The position numbers and the translations under genes are program-made. A DNA stretch of 64,000 bases, from positions 1 to 64,000 of the forward strand of contig NZ_JAMFLX010000014.1 of the NCBI RefSeq assembly GCF_023502345.1. Reading direction: 5' to 3'. The DNA is from Parendozoicomonas callyspongiae (GTDB lineage: Bacteria > Pseudomonadota > Gammaproteobacteria > Pseudomonadales > Endozoicomonadaceae). The notes below the pieces were generated by a model. That model saw nothing but the letters and a program-made list of their open reading frames with translations. It ran no database searches and was not told where the DNA came from. How positions within the stretch are numbered: position 1 is the stretch's first letter; each line of letters starts with the position of its first letter. Positions 1 through 8,663 of the stretch are shown one piece after another.

Positions 1-78
1 TCTTCATCGCATCTCGCGAAGAGGATTACTGAAGCCGTTTCCGGTTGACTGTGAAGCAGTCGTTTCAGCGAGGCCGCC

Positions 79-106
79 ATTTTACCGTGGCACCGATACT
101 TGTCAA
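79..106 (-). promoter_or_regulatory. rRNA-type promoter P2
   Basis: On the minus strand a -35 TTGACA (101-106) and a -10 TAAAAT (79-84) are separated by 16 bases and followed by a GC-rich discriminator. The promoter fires leftward out of the window. With P1 it forms a tandem pair downstream of tyrS, where pseudomonads carry an rRNA operon; the 16S gene itself would lie beyond base 1. Bases 1-78 would be the transcribed leader. Confidence 0.7.
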
Positions 107-121
107 CCCGCAGATTTTCCA

Positions 122-143
122 GAAGCAGATTTAAATCTGCTTC
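122..143. repeat. perfect 22-bp palindrome between P1 and P2
   Basis: Two 11-base arms (GAAGCAGATTT and its exact complement) meet with no loop. It lies between the two leftward promoters, so it could be a protein-binding site or a cruciform in the P1 leader. Role unknown. Confidence 0.6.
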
Positions 144-194
144 CAGTCAGTTTCGAATCACTGTCGTGTTTCGCCGCTGGCCAACGAGGAGCGC

Positions 195-222
195 ATTCTA
201 CGAATTTGCGTTTCAATGTCAA
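195..222 (-). promoter_or_regulatory. rRNA-type promoter P1
   Basis: The minus strand has a consensus -35 TTGACA (217-222), a 16-base spacer and a -10 TAGAAT (195-200). The following discriminator GCGCTCC is of the GC-rich type typical of stringently controlled stable-RNA promoters. It points left, away from tyrS, consistent with an rRNA operon just outside the window. Confidence 0.75.
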
Positions 223-274
223 CCAGTTAAGGACAGAAATAATTAACAACGTTAATTTAATTTCTTCCAAGCCG

Positions 275-309
275 TAAAAACAGAAACACCGCCAAGTGGC
301 GGTGTTTCT
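275..309 (-). terminator. tyrS rho-independent terminator
   Basis: A GC-rich hairpin with near-perfect arms (AGAAACACCGCCA and its partner, 282-309) is followed on the minus strand by a U-rich stretch. It lies directly downstream of the tyrS stop codon and upstream of the rRNA-type promoters. Confidence 0.8.
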
Positions 310-328
310 CAACAATGTATAGCTGCTA

Positions 329-1633
329 TTAAATAAGCTCAAAGAGATGATGTTTTTTCTTGCCAACTTTAACCAGGAAGAAACGGCCATACAGTGCTTT
401 CTCAGCATCAAAAGCTTCGACCAGTTTCATATTGTCTTCCATAGTCTTGGCATCGCCATTGACCAGAACAGCACCACGCTTGAGAGCATCTTTCAGCTGA
501 CTGCCCTGAGCAACACCGACTTCAGCAAGGAACTGGTTGAGAGACTTTCCTTCCAGATCTGCAGCAGAGAAAGAAGATGCAGGCAGGCCATCCAGGCGCA
601 GCTGTTCCATTTCACTTTCGCTTAGGTCAGCCAGATCACCAGAGAACAGGGTTTCGGTAATACGAATAGCAGATGCCAGACCTTCTTCACCGTGAACCAG
701 ACGGGTCACTTCACGGGCAAGAACATTCTGAGCTTCAGGACGGCCCTGACGTTCTGCATCAGCCTTTTCAATTGCATCAATTTCTTCAACATTCATGAAG
801 GTGAAGAAGCGCATGAATTTATATACATCGGCGTCAGCAGTATTCATCCAGAACTGATAGAAGGCGTACTGAGATGTTTTTCTCGGATCCAGCCAGACTG
901 CACCACCTTCAGTCTTACCAAACTTGGTGCCATCTGCTTTGGTGATCAGGGGAACAGTCAGACCAAACACCTGTGCCTGATTCTGACGGCGAGACAGATC
1001 AATACCACCAACAATGTTGCCCCATTGATCAGACCCACCGATCTGCAGGGTGCAATCATAGAGACGATTGAGTTCAGCAAAGTCCATTCCCTGCAGCAGA
1101 GCATAGGAGAACTCGGTAAAGGAGATACCCTGATCTTCTCTATTAATACGCTGCTGTACAGACTCTTTCTTGATCATCTGGTTAACAGAGAAGTGCTTGC
1201 CAATTTCACGCAGGAAATCGACAACATTCATATCGCCTGTCCAGTCCAGGTTGTTTGCAACAATAGCTGCGTTCTCACCGCAGTCAAAATCGATAAACTG
1301 ACTGACCTGCCCCTTGATCTTGTTTACCCAGCCAGCAACAACATCAGGGGTATTTAACTGACGCTCCTGAGCTTTAAAGCTTGGATCACCAATAAGACCG
1401 GTAGCACCACCAACCAGAGCAATAGGCTTGTGACCATATTGCTGAAATCTCTTGAGAACCAGCAGAGGCACAAGATGACCAAGATGGAGACTGTCGGCGG
1501 TGGGGTCAAAGCCACAATAAAGCGTGCGAGAACCTTCAGAAAGGTGGGACACAAGCTCTTCTTCTGCCGTTACCTGATTGATCAGACCACGCTGCTGCAG
1601 ATCTTCCAATAACGGTTTTTGACCGCCTGACAT
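329..1633 (-). CDS. tyrS: Tyrosyl-tRNA synthetase
   Basis: Class I aminoacyl-tRNA synthetase that charges tRNA-Tyr in the cytoplasm. The 434-residue product follows E. coli TyrS along its length: HLGH (HIGH motif) at residues 50-53, the tyrosine-site block around residues 175-215, and KFGKT (KMSKS equivalent) at 237-241, followed by a C-terminal S4-like RNA-binding domain. The ATG at 1631-1633 matches the family N-terminus (MSGGQKPLL); the Shine-Dalgarno sequence is weak. It is transcribed divergently from the M23 peptidase gene and ends at a clear terminator. No defects are seen. Confidence 0.97.
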   Translation of the reverse strand: MSGGQKPLLEDLQQRGLINQVTAEEELVSHLSEGSRTLYCGFDPTADSLHLGHLVPLLVLKRFQQYGHKPIALVGGATGLIGDPSFKAQERQLNTPDVVAGWVNKIKGQVSQFIDFDCGENAAIVANNLDWTGDMNVVDFLREIGKHFSVNQMIKKESVQQRINREDQGISFTEFSYALLQGMDFAELNRLYDCTLQIGGSDQWGNIVGGIDLSRRQNQAQVFGLTVPLITKADGTKFGKTEGGAVWLDPRKTSQYAFYQFWMNTADADVYKFMRFFTFMNVEEIDAIEKADAERQGRPEAQNVLAREVTRLVHGEEGLASAIRITETLFSGDLADLSESEMEQLRLDGLPASSFSAADLEGKSLNQFLAEVGVAQGSQLKDALKRGAVLVNGDAKTMEDNMKLVEAFDAEKALYGRFFLVKVGKKKHHLFELI

Positions 1634-1941
1634 AGTTCAACTACCTGTATAGCCCCGGAAAAACAGCATTTCTGCCCCGGGAATTGACATTTACATAAAT
1701 TAAGTGAGCAAACATACCCTATGGCAAAAAAAAGACAACCACCAGAACCATTAGAAAAAGCCCTATTTCCCGTATTTCTTGGCGTTTTCAAGCCATCCCC
1801 TTGGCGCTGAGCGAGATAACTGCATAGGATACCTTACCTGCTCCCAAAGTTTCGTCAGAAGTCACTGTGTTTCCTAAAGTCCTAAAGTTTTATATCCTAT
1901 ATTCTGTTAAAAGATTTTCTTATAAGCCGTGATTCTCAGGC
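1634..1941. other. divergent intergenic region tyrS / M23 peptidase
   Basis: This 308-base gap separates two divergent genes and must hold both promoters. It is AT-rich near the peptidase gene, with a direct repeat of CCTAAAGT at about 1873-1888 just before an AT block that could be a -10 region. No promoter could be assigned with confidence and no convincing gene was found. Confidence 0.4.
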
Positions 1942-3342
1942 ATGAACTTATTGAAACGAATACTGCGCTCTGCAGTCCAGAATTTTCCCCGCCGCCACGT
2001 GGTTGCCATAGCCTGCGTGACAACGGGTATTGGGTTGGTTCTCGCCTTTCTTCCAGGCGAGGACGCACAGGCCAAGCGGACAGAAATCCCGCTCACCTTA
2101 TCGTCCATAGAAGATGATGGCCGTGAAGTTATATTACAGACAATCTCAGACACCACCTTAAACACCGATCAGCTGCAGACAGTTTCTCAAGCGCTAGCGA
2201 AAACTCCTGCAGAACCTGTTATTGCGTGGGAGAAAGTCAAAGTCCGTTCAGGTGATACTCTTTCAGATATCTTCAGCCGTCAGTCTCTGAGTGCCGGCAC
2301 TCTTCACCGCATTCTTAATTCAACTGATCATGGCAGGCTTCTGACAAGAATCCGCCCAGGCCAGTTTATTAATTTTGGCCGCGTTGATGGCAAGCTGAAT
2401 GAACTCAAGTATGTGCAGAACCGTCTTGAGAGTGTCGTCTACTCAGTCAATGAGAACGTATACTCTTCCAAGAAAGTTATTCGCGAACCTGAAATCCGTC
2501 GCGCTTATGCCCGGGCGACAATTGATAACTCACTGTTCCTTGCTGCTACCAAGGCAGGTCTTCCCGATAATATGACCATGCGCCTGGCCAATATTTTTGG
2601 CTGGGATATCGATTTCGTTATGGATATCCGCAAAGGCGATAGCTTCAACATGGTTTATGAAGAGAAGTATCTGGACGGCGAGCGTATCGGTTACGGTGAT
2701 ATTCTAGCTGCCACCTTTACCAACCGGGATAAAGTTCTGGAAGCGGTTTATTACACCGATAACAAGGGCAACAGCGACTACTACACCCCGAGCGGAAAGA
2801 GTATGCGCAAGTCCTTTATTCGCACACCTGTAGATTTCACTCGTATCAGCTCACCATTTAATCCCAACCGCCTGCACCCCATCTTCAAAACCAAGCGCCC
2901 TCACAGAGGTGTTGATTACGCCGCACCAACAGGAACACCCATCAAGGCTGCCGGCGATGGCGTTGTGAAGCTTGCTGGTCGCCAGAAAGGGTACGGCAAT
3001 GTTGTTATTATCAAGCACCCGAATAACATTGAAACCCTGTATGCCCACCAGAGCCGTATAGCTCGCAGTTTAAAGAAAGGCCAACGGGTCAAACAGGGGC
3101 AGACTATCGGCTATGTCGGTCAGACGGGCTGGGCAACCGGACCTCACCTGCATTATGAATTCCGGGTAAGCGGCAGACACCGCAACCCTTTGACAGTTAA
3201 GCTGCCTGAAGCGCAGCCACTGCCAAAATCAGAGATGGCTAACTTCCGCCAGATAACACGGGTTATGCTGGCCGAGCTTGAGCGGTATTCAGGAACCCTG
3301 CTGGCTGCTGCGGAGAGCGATCTCAACAATGGTACAAACTGA
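1942..3342 (+). CDS. M23-family murein endopeptidase, MepM/OapA-like
   Basis: Predicted zinc endopeptidase that cleaves peptidoglycan cross-links in the periplasm. The 466-residue product has an N-terminal membrane segment (about residues 21-37), an OapA/LysM-like wall-binding region (about 95-145, including SGDTLSDIF), a middle domain, and a C-terminal LytM/M23 domain. Zinc ligands are visible as H321 and D325 (HRGVDYA) and H404 (HLHYEF). The same gene stands between tyrS and anmK in Pseudomonas. Its last 14 bases overlap the start of anmK, so translational coupling is likely. Coupling to wall recycling by AnmK makes biological sense. Confidence 0.9.
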   Translation: MNLLKRILRSAVQNFPRRHVVAIACVTTGIGLVLAFLPGEDAQAKRTEIPLTLSSIEDDGREVILQTISDTTLNTDQLQTVSQALAKTPAEPVIAWEKVKVRSGDTLSDIFSRQSLSAGTLHRILNSTDHGRLLTRIRPGQFINFGRVDGKLNELKYVQNRLESVVYSVNENVYSSKKVIREPEIRRAYARATIDNSLFLAATKAGLPDNMTMRLANIFGWDIDFVMDIRKGDSFNMVYEEKYLDGERIGYGDILAATFTNRDKVLEAVYYTDNKGNSDYYTPSGKSMRKSFIRTPVDFTRISSPFNPNRLHPIFKTKRPHRGVDYAAPTGTPIKAAGDGVVKLAGRQKGYGNVVIIKHPNNIETLYAHQSRIARSLKKGQRVKQGQTIGYVGQTGWATGPHLHYEFRVSGRHRNPLTVKLPEAQPLPKSEMANFRQITRVMLAELERYSGTLLAAAESDLNNGTN

Positions 3343-4447
3343 TTCAGAGCTTTATATCGGTCTGATGTCAGGCACCAGCCTGGATGCAATGGATGCAGTG
3401 CTGGTTGATCTGACCTCCAGATTCCCAACTCTTGTAGGGCAAATTTCCTTGCCCTACCCTTCAAGATTACGTAACCAACTCAACGCACTCTGTCAGCCTG
3501 GTGCTAATGAAATTGAAGCCATGTGCGAAGCTGATCTGGCAGTCGCTATTCTCGCGGCAGATTCGGTAAGCAATCTTCTAGATGAAACCGGCCACGCTCC
3601 TCAAGATATTGCAGCTATTGGCAGTCACGGTCAGACCATTCGCCATATGCCGCAAATTGGCAATACACTGCAAATCGGAAATCCCAGCCTTATTGCTGAA
3701 CAAACAGGTATAACGACTGTTGCTGATTTCCGCCGCAGGGATATGGCAGCCGGAGGAGAAGGGGCACCGCTTGTTCCTGCTTTTCATGAAGCAGTCTTTC
3801 GACATCCTGAAAAAACCAGGATTATTGCCAATATTGGAGGTATTGCCAATATAACCATTTTGCCTCCGGCTGGTACCAACACTGTTATCGGTTTTGATAC
3901 AGGCCCGGGCAATACCCTGATGGATGACTGGTGTTATCGTCATAGCGGCCGCCGTTATGATCAAAATGGACAGTGGGCAGCAAGTGGCAAGATTTCTGCG
4001 GCGCTGCTCAGCACATTGCTTTCCGACAGTTATTTCTCACGTCCACCACCCAAAAGTACCGGAAGAGAATACTTTCATCATGCCTGGTTATGGCACGGAT
4101 TGTCGCAACGGGATCAGGACCTTTCAGGGGAAGATGTTCAAGCCACCCTGGCAGAGCTGACAGCCCGAACGATTGCTGACGCTATTGCTCTTTATGCACC
4201 AGATTGTGAGGAAGTCTTTGTCTGTGGTGGTGGAGCGAGGAATGCAACTCTGATGAGCAGGTTGGTAAGTTGCCTTGAGGAATTGTCAGTTAACACGACC
4301 GACGCAATAGGCCTTGCCCCACAATGGGTTGAAGCCGCAGCATTTGCCTGGCTGGCCCAACAGACCCTCCTTGGTTTACCGGGTAATTTGCCTGCCGTGA
4401 CCAATGCATCCGGCAGGCGTATTCTGGGTGGAGTTTATCCCGCATAA
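3329..4447 (+). CDS. anmK: Anhydro-N-acetylmuramic acid kinase
   Basis: Converts 1,6-anhydro-MurNAc released from old cell wall to MurNAc-6-phosphate in the cytoplasm, a peptidoglycan recycling step. The 372-residue sequence opens with YIGLMSGTSLDAMDAVL, the ATP-binding signature of the family, and has the expected GFDTGPGN and CGGGARN blocks. I chose the ATG at 3329, inside the end of the upstream peptidase gene, because it gives the family N-terminus (MVQTDSELY) and follows a GGAGAG ribosome site; a longer frame from 3278 is unlikely. The stop is one base from the stop of the convergent downstream gene. Confidence 0.95.
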   Translation: MVQTDSELYIGLMSGTSLDAMDAVLVDLTSRFPTLVGQISLPYPSRLRNQLNALCQPGANEIEAMCEADLAVAILAADSVSNLLDETGHAPQDIAAIGSHGQTIRHMPQIGNTLQIGNPSLIAEQTGITTVADFRRRDMAAGGEGAPLVPAFHEAVFRHPEKTRIIANIGGIANITILPPAGTNTVIGFDTGPGNTLMDDWCYRHSGRRYDQNGQWAASGKISAALLSTLLSDSYFSRPPPKSTGREYFHHAWLWHGLSQRDQDLSGEDVQATLAELTARTIADAIALYAPDCEEVFVCGGGARNATLMSRLVSCLEELSVNTTDAIGLAPQWVEAAAFAWLAQQTLLGLPGNLPAVTNASGRRILGGVYPA

Positions 4448-4448
4448 A

Positions 4449-5396
4449 TTAGTATGCAATGGCAGTTGAATTACTTACCCCATTTACCGACTCATGCCAA
4501 GTAGCCCTGTAGCGCTCATCATGAACAGCATCCAGTCTTGATTTCATGGCACCGGTTTCTCCACCTGCCCAGCAATTTGAAACCAGTTCGCCCTGCTCAT
4601 CAATGTTCATGCAAGCTTCAAGAAAGTTATTGCAGTGCCTGCTGTACATATGGGTTGCCTGGCTGATATCCCATCCATTGTCAGGATTGTCATTGCGCTC
4701 AATATACTCAGGGATCGCTTTTATTCCTTCGTAGGATCCATTAACCCGAATAAAGCCAAGCACCCTGTAATTTCCACTTACCAGATACCCTTTGTTCTTT
4801 TCATAGCCAGGCTGGGAATAGCAAGCCAGATAGACAGCCTGACTCTCACTGGCACTGCCCGGGCTGCTTTCATGATAAAGATCTGCCATATCCAGATTAA
4901 CGGTTTTACCAGATTCCTCTTGAACATCTGAGCCTAAACCAATCAAGCTGGTAGCCCTCTTAACAACCATTGGGATGATTCCACTGGTTCCTGGAACCAC
5001 TACCACACTGGCATCAGGATTGAGTGCAATAACTTCATATCCGGTGTGAGCTGCAGGAGTAGGTCTGGCCTGAGAGCTATTCAAGGCTAACGCGGTGGTA
5101 GCAGGTTCTTCACTTGTCTGTGTTTCAGTACCATACACCTGTAGCTCAGTAGTGACTCCAGCAGAAGATCCATTACTGATCTCAGCATGCCTTTCTGGAA
5201 CAGTATTTTTACCCATCACTAAGGAGTAGGGCCACTTCATCAAAGAGCTAATATGAGCCAGCGAAACATTGAAATAACTTGGCTCAGTCACTTTTTGTTT
5301 TGGGTTATACAAAGCCACTTCAGTTGTTGCTGCCATTACCGAAAAGCTGCCAGCCAAAGTCAGGGCTGCTACAGTACTCAGGAGTTTCTTCGCCAT
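4449..5396 (-). CDS. Secreted protein of unknown function
   Basis: I do not recognise a family. The 315-residue product begins with a clear signal peptide (MAKKLLSTVAALTLAGSF, cleavage probably after VMAA), so it should be periplasmic or secreted. A low-complexity Ser/Thr/Ala region (about 65-115) precedes a C-terminal part with four cysteines (LACYS, RHCNN, EACMN, SNCWAGG) that could form two disulfides. The start at 5396 is chosen over an upstream ATG at 5489 because the signal peptide starts there and a GCGAGAGA ribosome site precedes it. It interrupts the otherwise conserved anmK-erpA order, suggesting a lineage-specific insertion. Confidence 0.75.
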   Translation of the reverse strand: MAKKLLSTVAALTLAGSFSVMAATTEVALYNPKQKVTEPSYFNVSLAHISSLMKWPYSLVMGKNTVPERHAEISNGSSAGVTTELQVYGTETQTSEEPATTALALNSSQARPTPAAHTGYEVIALNPDASVVVVPGTSGIIPMVVKRATSLIGLGSDVQEESGKTVNLDMADLYHESSPGSASESQAVYLACYSQPGYEKNKGYLVSGNYRVLGFIRVNGSYEGIKAIPEYIERNDNPDNGWDISQATHMYSRHCNNFLEACMNIDEQGELVSNCWAGGETGAMKSRLDAVHDERYRATWHESVNGVSNSTAIAY

Positions 5397-5602
5397 AGTT
5401 CTCTCGCCACCAGTCATGTACGTAAGTGCACATTGAGACGATCGGTCAGGGAAGAAGTTTGATTGAACTCGGAAGTATTTTGTTACCAATTGTTAGCGGC
5501 AGTGACTCCAACTCACTGGAATATCAGAAGCCGATACGGGGAGGAATGGGGCAAGGAGAGGATTGCACTGGCCAATCCAGAGGAGCAACCAGTGCGAAAA
5601 AC

Positions 5603-5956
5603 TTAGACGGAAAAACTCATCCCACAGCCACAGGTACTGGCGGCATTAGGGTTGTTGACGGTAAAACGAGAACCTTCCAGACCTTCCTTGAAGTCAATCT
5701 CGGAACCGTACAGGTATTGAAAGCTCATGGCATCAACCACCAGCTTTACACCCATCTTTTCTACAACGGTATCATCTTCGGCGAGCTCTTCGTCAAAGGT
5801 AAAACCGTATTGGAAACCGGAACAGCCACCACCAGTCACGTAGACCCGCAGTTTTAAATCAGGGTTTCCTTCTTCCTCAACCAGAGCTTTAACCCTGGCA
5901 GCAGCATTCTCAGTGAAAATAACCGGCTCCGGAACAAAGGTTTCGGCAGCAGACAT
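5603..5956 (-). CDS. erpA: Iron-sulfur cluster carrier/insertion protein ErpA
   Basis: A-type carrier that delivers Fe-S clusters to apoproteins such as IspG/IspH. The 117-residue product has the three cluster cysteines C45 (TGGGCSGF), C109 and C111 (TCGCGMSF) in A-type spacing, and matches ErpA length. The start at 5956 follows a strong GGAGG ribosome site; the in-frame extension up to 6076 adds a sequence unlike the family and is rejected. Neighbouring bactofilin and argC genes are on the same strand. Confidence 0.93.
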   Translation of the reverse strand: MSAAETFVPEPVIFTENAAARVKALVEEEGNPDLKLRVYVTGGGCSGFQYGFTFDEELAEDDTVVEKMGVKLVVDAMSFQYLYGSEIDFKEGLEGSRFTVNNPNAASTCGCGMSFSV

Positions 5957-6141
5957 TCGACCTCCAGACAACTTATTGCCAAGACTGTTATCAAAACAGG
6001 CAGCCGTTTTCTTCCGTGCGGGAGGAGTCGGCTCCATCAGACAGCCTGTGGCTGAATTTTCGGACATTATCCTCATATCCGAGTAATCCAGTCAACTTTA
6101 ACCGGTACCTGAAAACCTCAGGATACCCGTATTTTCTTGCG

Positions 6142-6594
6142 TTATTCCGTCATTACGGGAGCAGGAATGATCTCCGGCTCCTTCACACAACCAAGCTCTC
6201 TGGGCGGCTCAAGTGTATCGGGAGCATCCACACGCTCCAGAACACCATTCACCTGTGCACCCACTACCATCTCGATCGTGTTGTAATAAACATTGCCGGA
6301 AATATCGGCTTTACTGGCCAGCTCCAGCTTGCCGGCAGCGAAGACATCACCCTTCACTGTGCCGTTAATCACAATATCAGATACCCGGATATCACCTTCA
6401 ATCAAGCCACCATCAGCCAGACGCAAGGTGCCCTCGTGGGCCTGAATATTACCAATAACCCGACCTTCAACATGCATGGATCCGCGGAAGATCATATCAC
6501 CACGAATCTCGGTTCCTTCGGAGATTAATGTTGTGGCATCACTACCAGAAGCAGAAGACACCCTATCACCGGCAGATTGCTTCTTTCCCCACAT
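6142..6594 (-). CDS. Bactofilin (polymer-forming cytoskeletal protein)
   Basis: Small cytoskeletal protein that polymerises without nucleotide and often scaffolds cell-wall enzymes at the membrane. The 150-residue product has the repetitive right-handed beta-helix core (about residues 25-120) with hydrophobic/glycine periodicity, for example GDMIFRGSMHVEGRVIGNI, flanked by short disordered ends. I start it at 6594 (MWGKKQSA), right after the upstream stop and behind GAGGAG; an ATG at 6624 inside the upstream gene is possible. It is almost certainly co-transcribed with the DUF6776-type gene. Confidence 0.9.
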   Translation of the reverse strand: MWGKKQSAGDRVSSASGSDATTLISEGTEIRGDMIFRGSMHVEGRVIGNIQAHEGTLRLADGGLIEGDIRVSDIVINGTVKGDVFAAGKLELASKADISGNVYYNTIEMVVGAQVNGVLERVDAPDTLEPPRELGCVKEPEIIPAPVMTE

Positions 6595-6595
6595 A

Positions 6596-7384
6596 CTACT
6601 CAGACTCCTCAATAAACCAATCAAATGACTTTTTTGTCACTTTCTTAGACGGACTGGACAGCTGGATAGTGACATCAAGCCGCTCCGGCTCAAACCCTTC
6701 CGGAAGTTTTAATGAGCCCCAAATGCCGTCTCCAGGAATACCCTGAAAATAACGAAAACCCAGTTTTTCACCGCCCTTATTGAATTCAGGGGTCAGTTCA
6801 GCAAAGTCATATCCGGCCTTTTTGCCGTTCCTGAAACCTTCCAGGCGAGCCAGCAACCTTCCTTTCTGGAACCTGTGGTTCTTTCCATTCTGGACAACTG
6901 TCATTTTCCACTGGAAACGTCCGGAATCACCGGCAGGCTGCAGCTCAAAGCTCTTAACGCTCACCCCCTGATTGGCGAGCTCCGGGTTCATAATATTCTG
7001 ATAAAAACGGATATCCCGGGACAGACTGATTTTCTCTTCCCGCAGACGAATCAGTTCCTGACGCACTTCTTCTGCAGCCTGCTGGCTGATCTGGTTTCCC
7101 CGCTCAAGAATGGCAACCCGGCGACGGAGTGTATCCAGTTCCACTTTATAGGAACCATTCTCCTCCGTGACGGAACCCAGCTCAGAGCGCATCACATCCA
7201 GTTCATTCCAGGCAAAGCTGGTTCCCAGATAAAAACCAGCACAACCGGTGCCAACCAGCAGCAACAGAACCAGTATCCTTATACGAAAGGCGTAACCAGG
7301 GTCATGGGCAACAACCCGCAGTTTTTTTTCCCTGCGATCAGCCGCTTTGCGGCTGGATTGCCAGAACCGGGAAAACTTCTTCAA
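6596..7384 (-). CDS. DUF6776-type membrane-anchored coiled-coil protein
   Basis: Function unknown. The 262-residue product has a basic cytoplasmic N-terminus, one transmembrane segment (about residues 33-54), a coiled coil (about 60-120, rich in Glu/Arg/Leu heptads) and a C-terminal beta-rich domain (about 140-262), so it should be a bitopic periplasmic protein. It lies between argC and bactofilin, 15 bases after argC, as in pseudomonads. Pairing with bactofilin suggests an envelope role; that is inference from context only. Confidence 0.8.
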   Translation of the reverse strand: MKKFSRFWQSSRKAADRREKKLRVVAHDPGYAFRIRILVLLLLVGTGCAGFYLGTSFAWNELDVMRSELGSVTEENGSYKVELDTLRRRVAILERGNQISQQAAEEVRQELIRLREEKISLSRDIRFYQNIMNPELANQGVSVKSFELQPAGDSGRFQWKMTVVQNGKNHRFQKGRLLARLEGFRNGKKAGYDFAELTPEFNKGGEKLGFRYFQGIPGDGIWGSLKLPEGFEPERLDVTIQLSSPSKKVTKKSFDWFIEESE

Positions 7385-7399
7385 GTCTGCCTCCAGGCG

Positions 7400-8440
7400 T
7401 CAGGGCAAAAGCCCGACAATTTCCAAACCTTCCTTCTCAGGAAGACCAAACATAATGTTCATATTCTGCACAGCCTGTCCGGATGCTCCCTTTACAAGGT
7501 TGTCGATCACAGACAGCACCACCACAGTATCGTCATTACCGGGTCGATAGACTGCCAGACGACACTGGTTAGCTCCCTTGACACTACGGGTCTCGGGAAG
7601 GCTGCCTAAGGGCATCACATCAACAAATGGCTCATTCTGATAAGCCTGTTCAAACAGCTGATGCAGTTCCTGCTCGCTGGTACCATTTTTCAGCCGCGCA
7701 TAAAGGGTGGCATGTATACCACGAATCATTGGCAGAAGGTGTGGTACGAACGTAACTCTCTGTACCTTTCCATGACTCATGCCAATAAGTCCCTGTAGTA
7801 TCTCCGGCTGATGTCGGTGACCACTTACACCGTAGGCATGGAATGACTCGCCCGCCTCACTGAGCAGCGTACCAACATTGGCCTGCCGCCCCGCGCCACT
7901 TGTTCCGGATTTACAGTCAGCAACCAGGCCTTCTTCAAAGATCAGGTCATTATCCAATAGAGGCTTGTAGCCAAGCTGAACAGCCGTGGGATAACAACCT
8001 GGATTGGCAACCAGACGCGCATCCGCTATTGCATCACGGTTCAGCTCCGGCAGACCATAGACACTTTCCGCCACAAATTCCGGACAGGCGTGGGTCAGGC
8101 CATACCACTTCTCCCATGTGGGGATATCCCTGATCCGGAAATCCGCTGCCAGGTCAATAACCCTGACGCCGCGCTTCAGCAGTTCAGGCACCTGTTTCAT
8201 CGCCACACCGTTGGGCGTGGCAAAGAAAACAATATCGCATTCTGCAAGGGTTTCTATATCCGGCTCAGAGAATGCCAGATCCAGATACCCACGCAGATTG
8301 GAGTAAAGTTCCTCAACGCGTCTCCCTGATTCGGCACGGGATGTAACGGCCTTTAATTCAACCTGTGGGTGGCGTATCAATAAACGTAACAGCTCAACAC
8401 CGGTATATCCCGTTCCACCTACAACACCTGCTTTAATCAC
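7400..8440 (-). CDS. argC: N-acetyl-gamma-glutamyl-phosphate reductase
   Basis: NADPH-dependent third step of arginine synthesis, reducing N-acetylglutamyl phosphate to the semialdehyde. The 346-residue product has the Rossmann motif [14 protein letters not shown] at residues 8-21, the catalytic cysteine C149 in NPGCYPTA, and the [11 protein letters not shown] block around the active-site histidine. Length is typical for the non-fused form. It heads the leftward group argC - DUF6776 - bactofilin and is divergent from the ClC gene. Confidence 0.96.
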   Translation of the reverse strand: MIKAGVVGGTGYTGVELLRLLIRHPQVELKAVTSRAESGRRVEELYSNLRGYLDLAFSEPDIETLAECDIVFFATPNGVAMKQVPELLKRGVRVIDLAADFRIRDIPTWEKWYGLTHACPEFVAESVYGLPELNRDAIADARLVANPGCYPTAVQLGYKPLLDNDLIFEEGLVADCKSGTSGAGRQANVGTLLSEAGESFHAYGVSGHRHQPEILQGLIGMSHGKVQRVTFVPHLLPMIRGIHATLYARLKNGTSEQELHQLFEQAYQNEPFVDVMPLGSLPETRSVKGANQCRLAVYRPGNDDTVVVLSVIDNLVKGASGQAVQNMNIMFGLPEKEGLEIVGLLP

Positions 8441-8663
8441 ACGTCCTCTCCCACCTATTTAATTTATTCTGTCCATTATAAAATGTGCGTTATTAAATCA
8501 ATAGATGGTATTGCCTGGAAACAGAAAGCTGTAGAAAAAGCAGAATAGTGCTGTATACACCGCACTTAAACAGCCATGAGCGGGAAATGCCCACACCGAA
8601 AAATGAAAATGCAGCGGGCATTTCCATGGTAAAAATAACCAAACCCGTACGTGACCCCATAAA

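Noticed and set aside
692-1357. 221-residue plus-strand reading frame
   Set aside because: It lies opposite tyrS, has no recognisable motifs and mirrors the codon structure of the true gene.
1721-1810. 29-codon frame (MAKKRQPPEPLEKALF...) in the tyrS / peptidase gap
   Set aside because: There is no ribosome-binding site and no clear promoter; kept out for lack of support.
6875-7609. 244-residue plus-strand frame
   Set aside because: It is antisense to the DUF6776-type gene and argC, and its residue composition is typical of a shadow frame.
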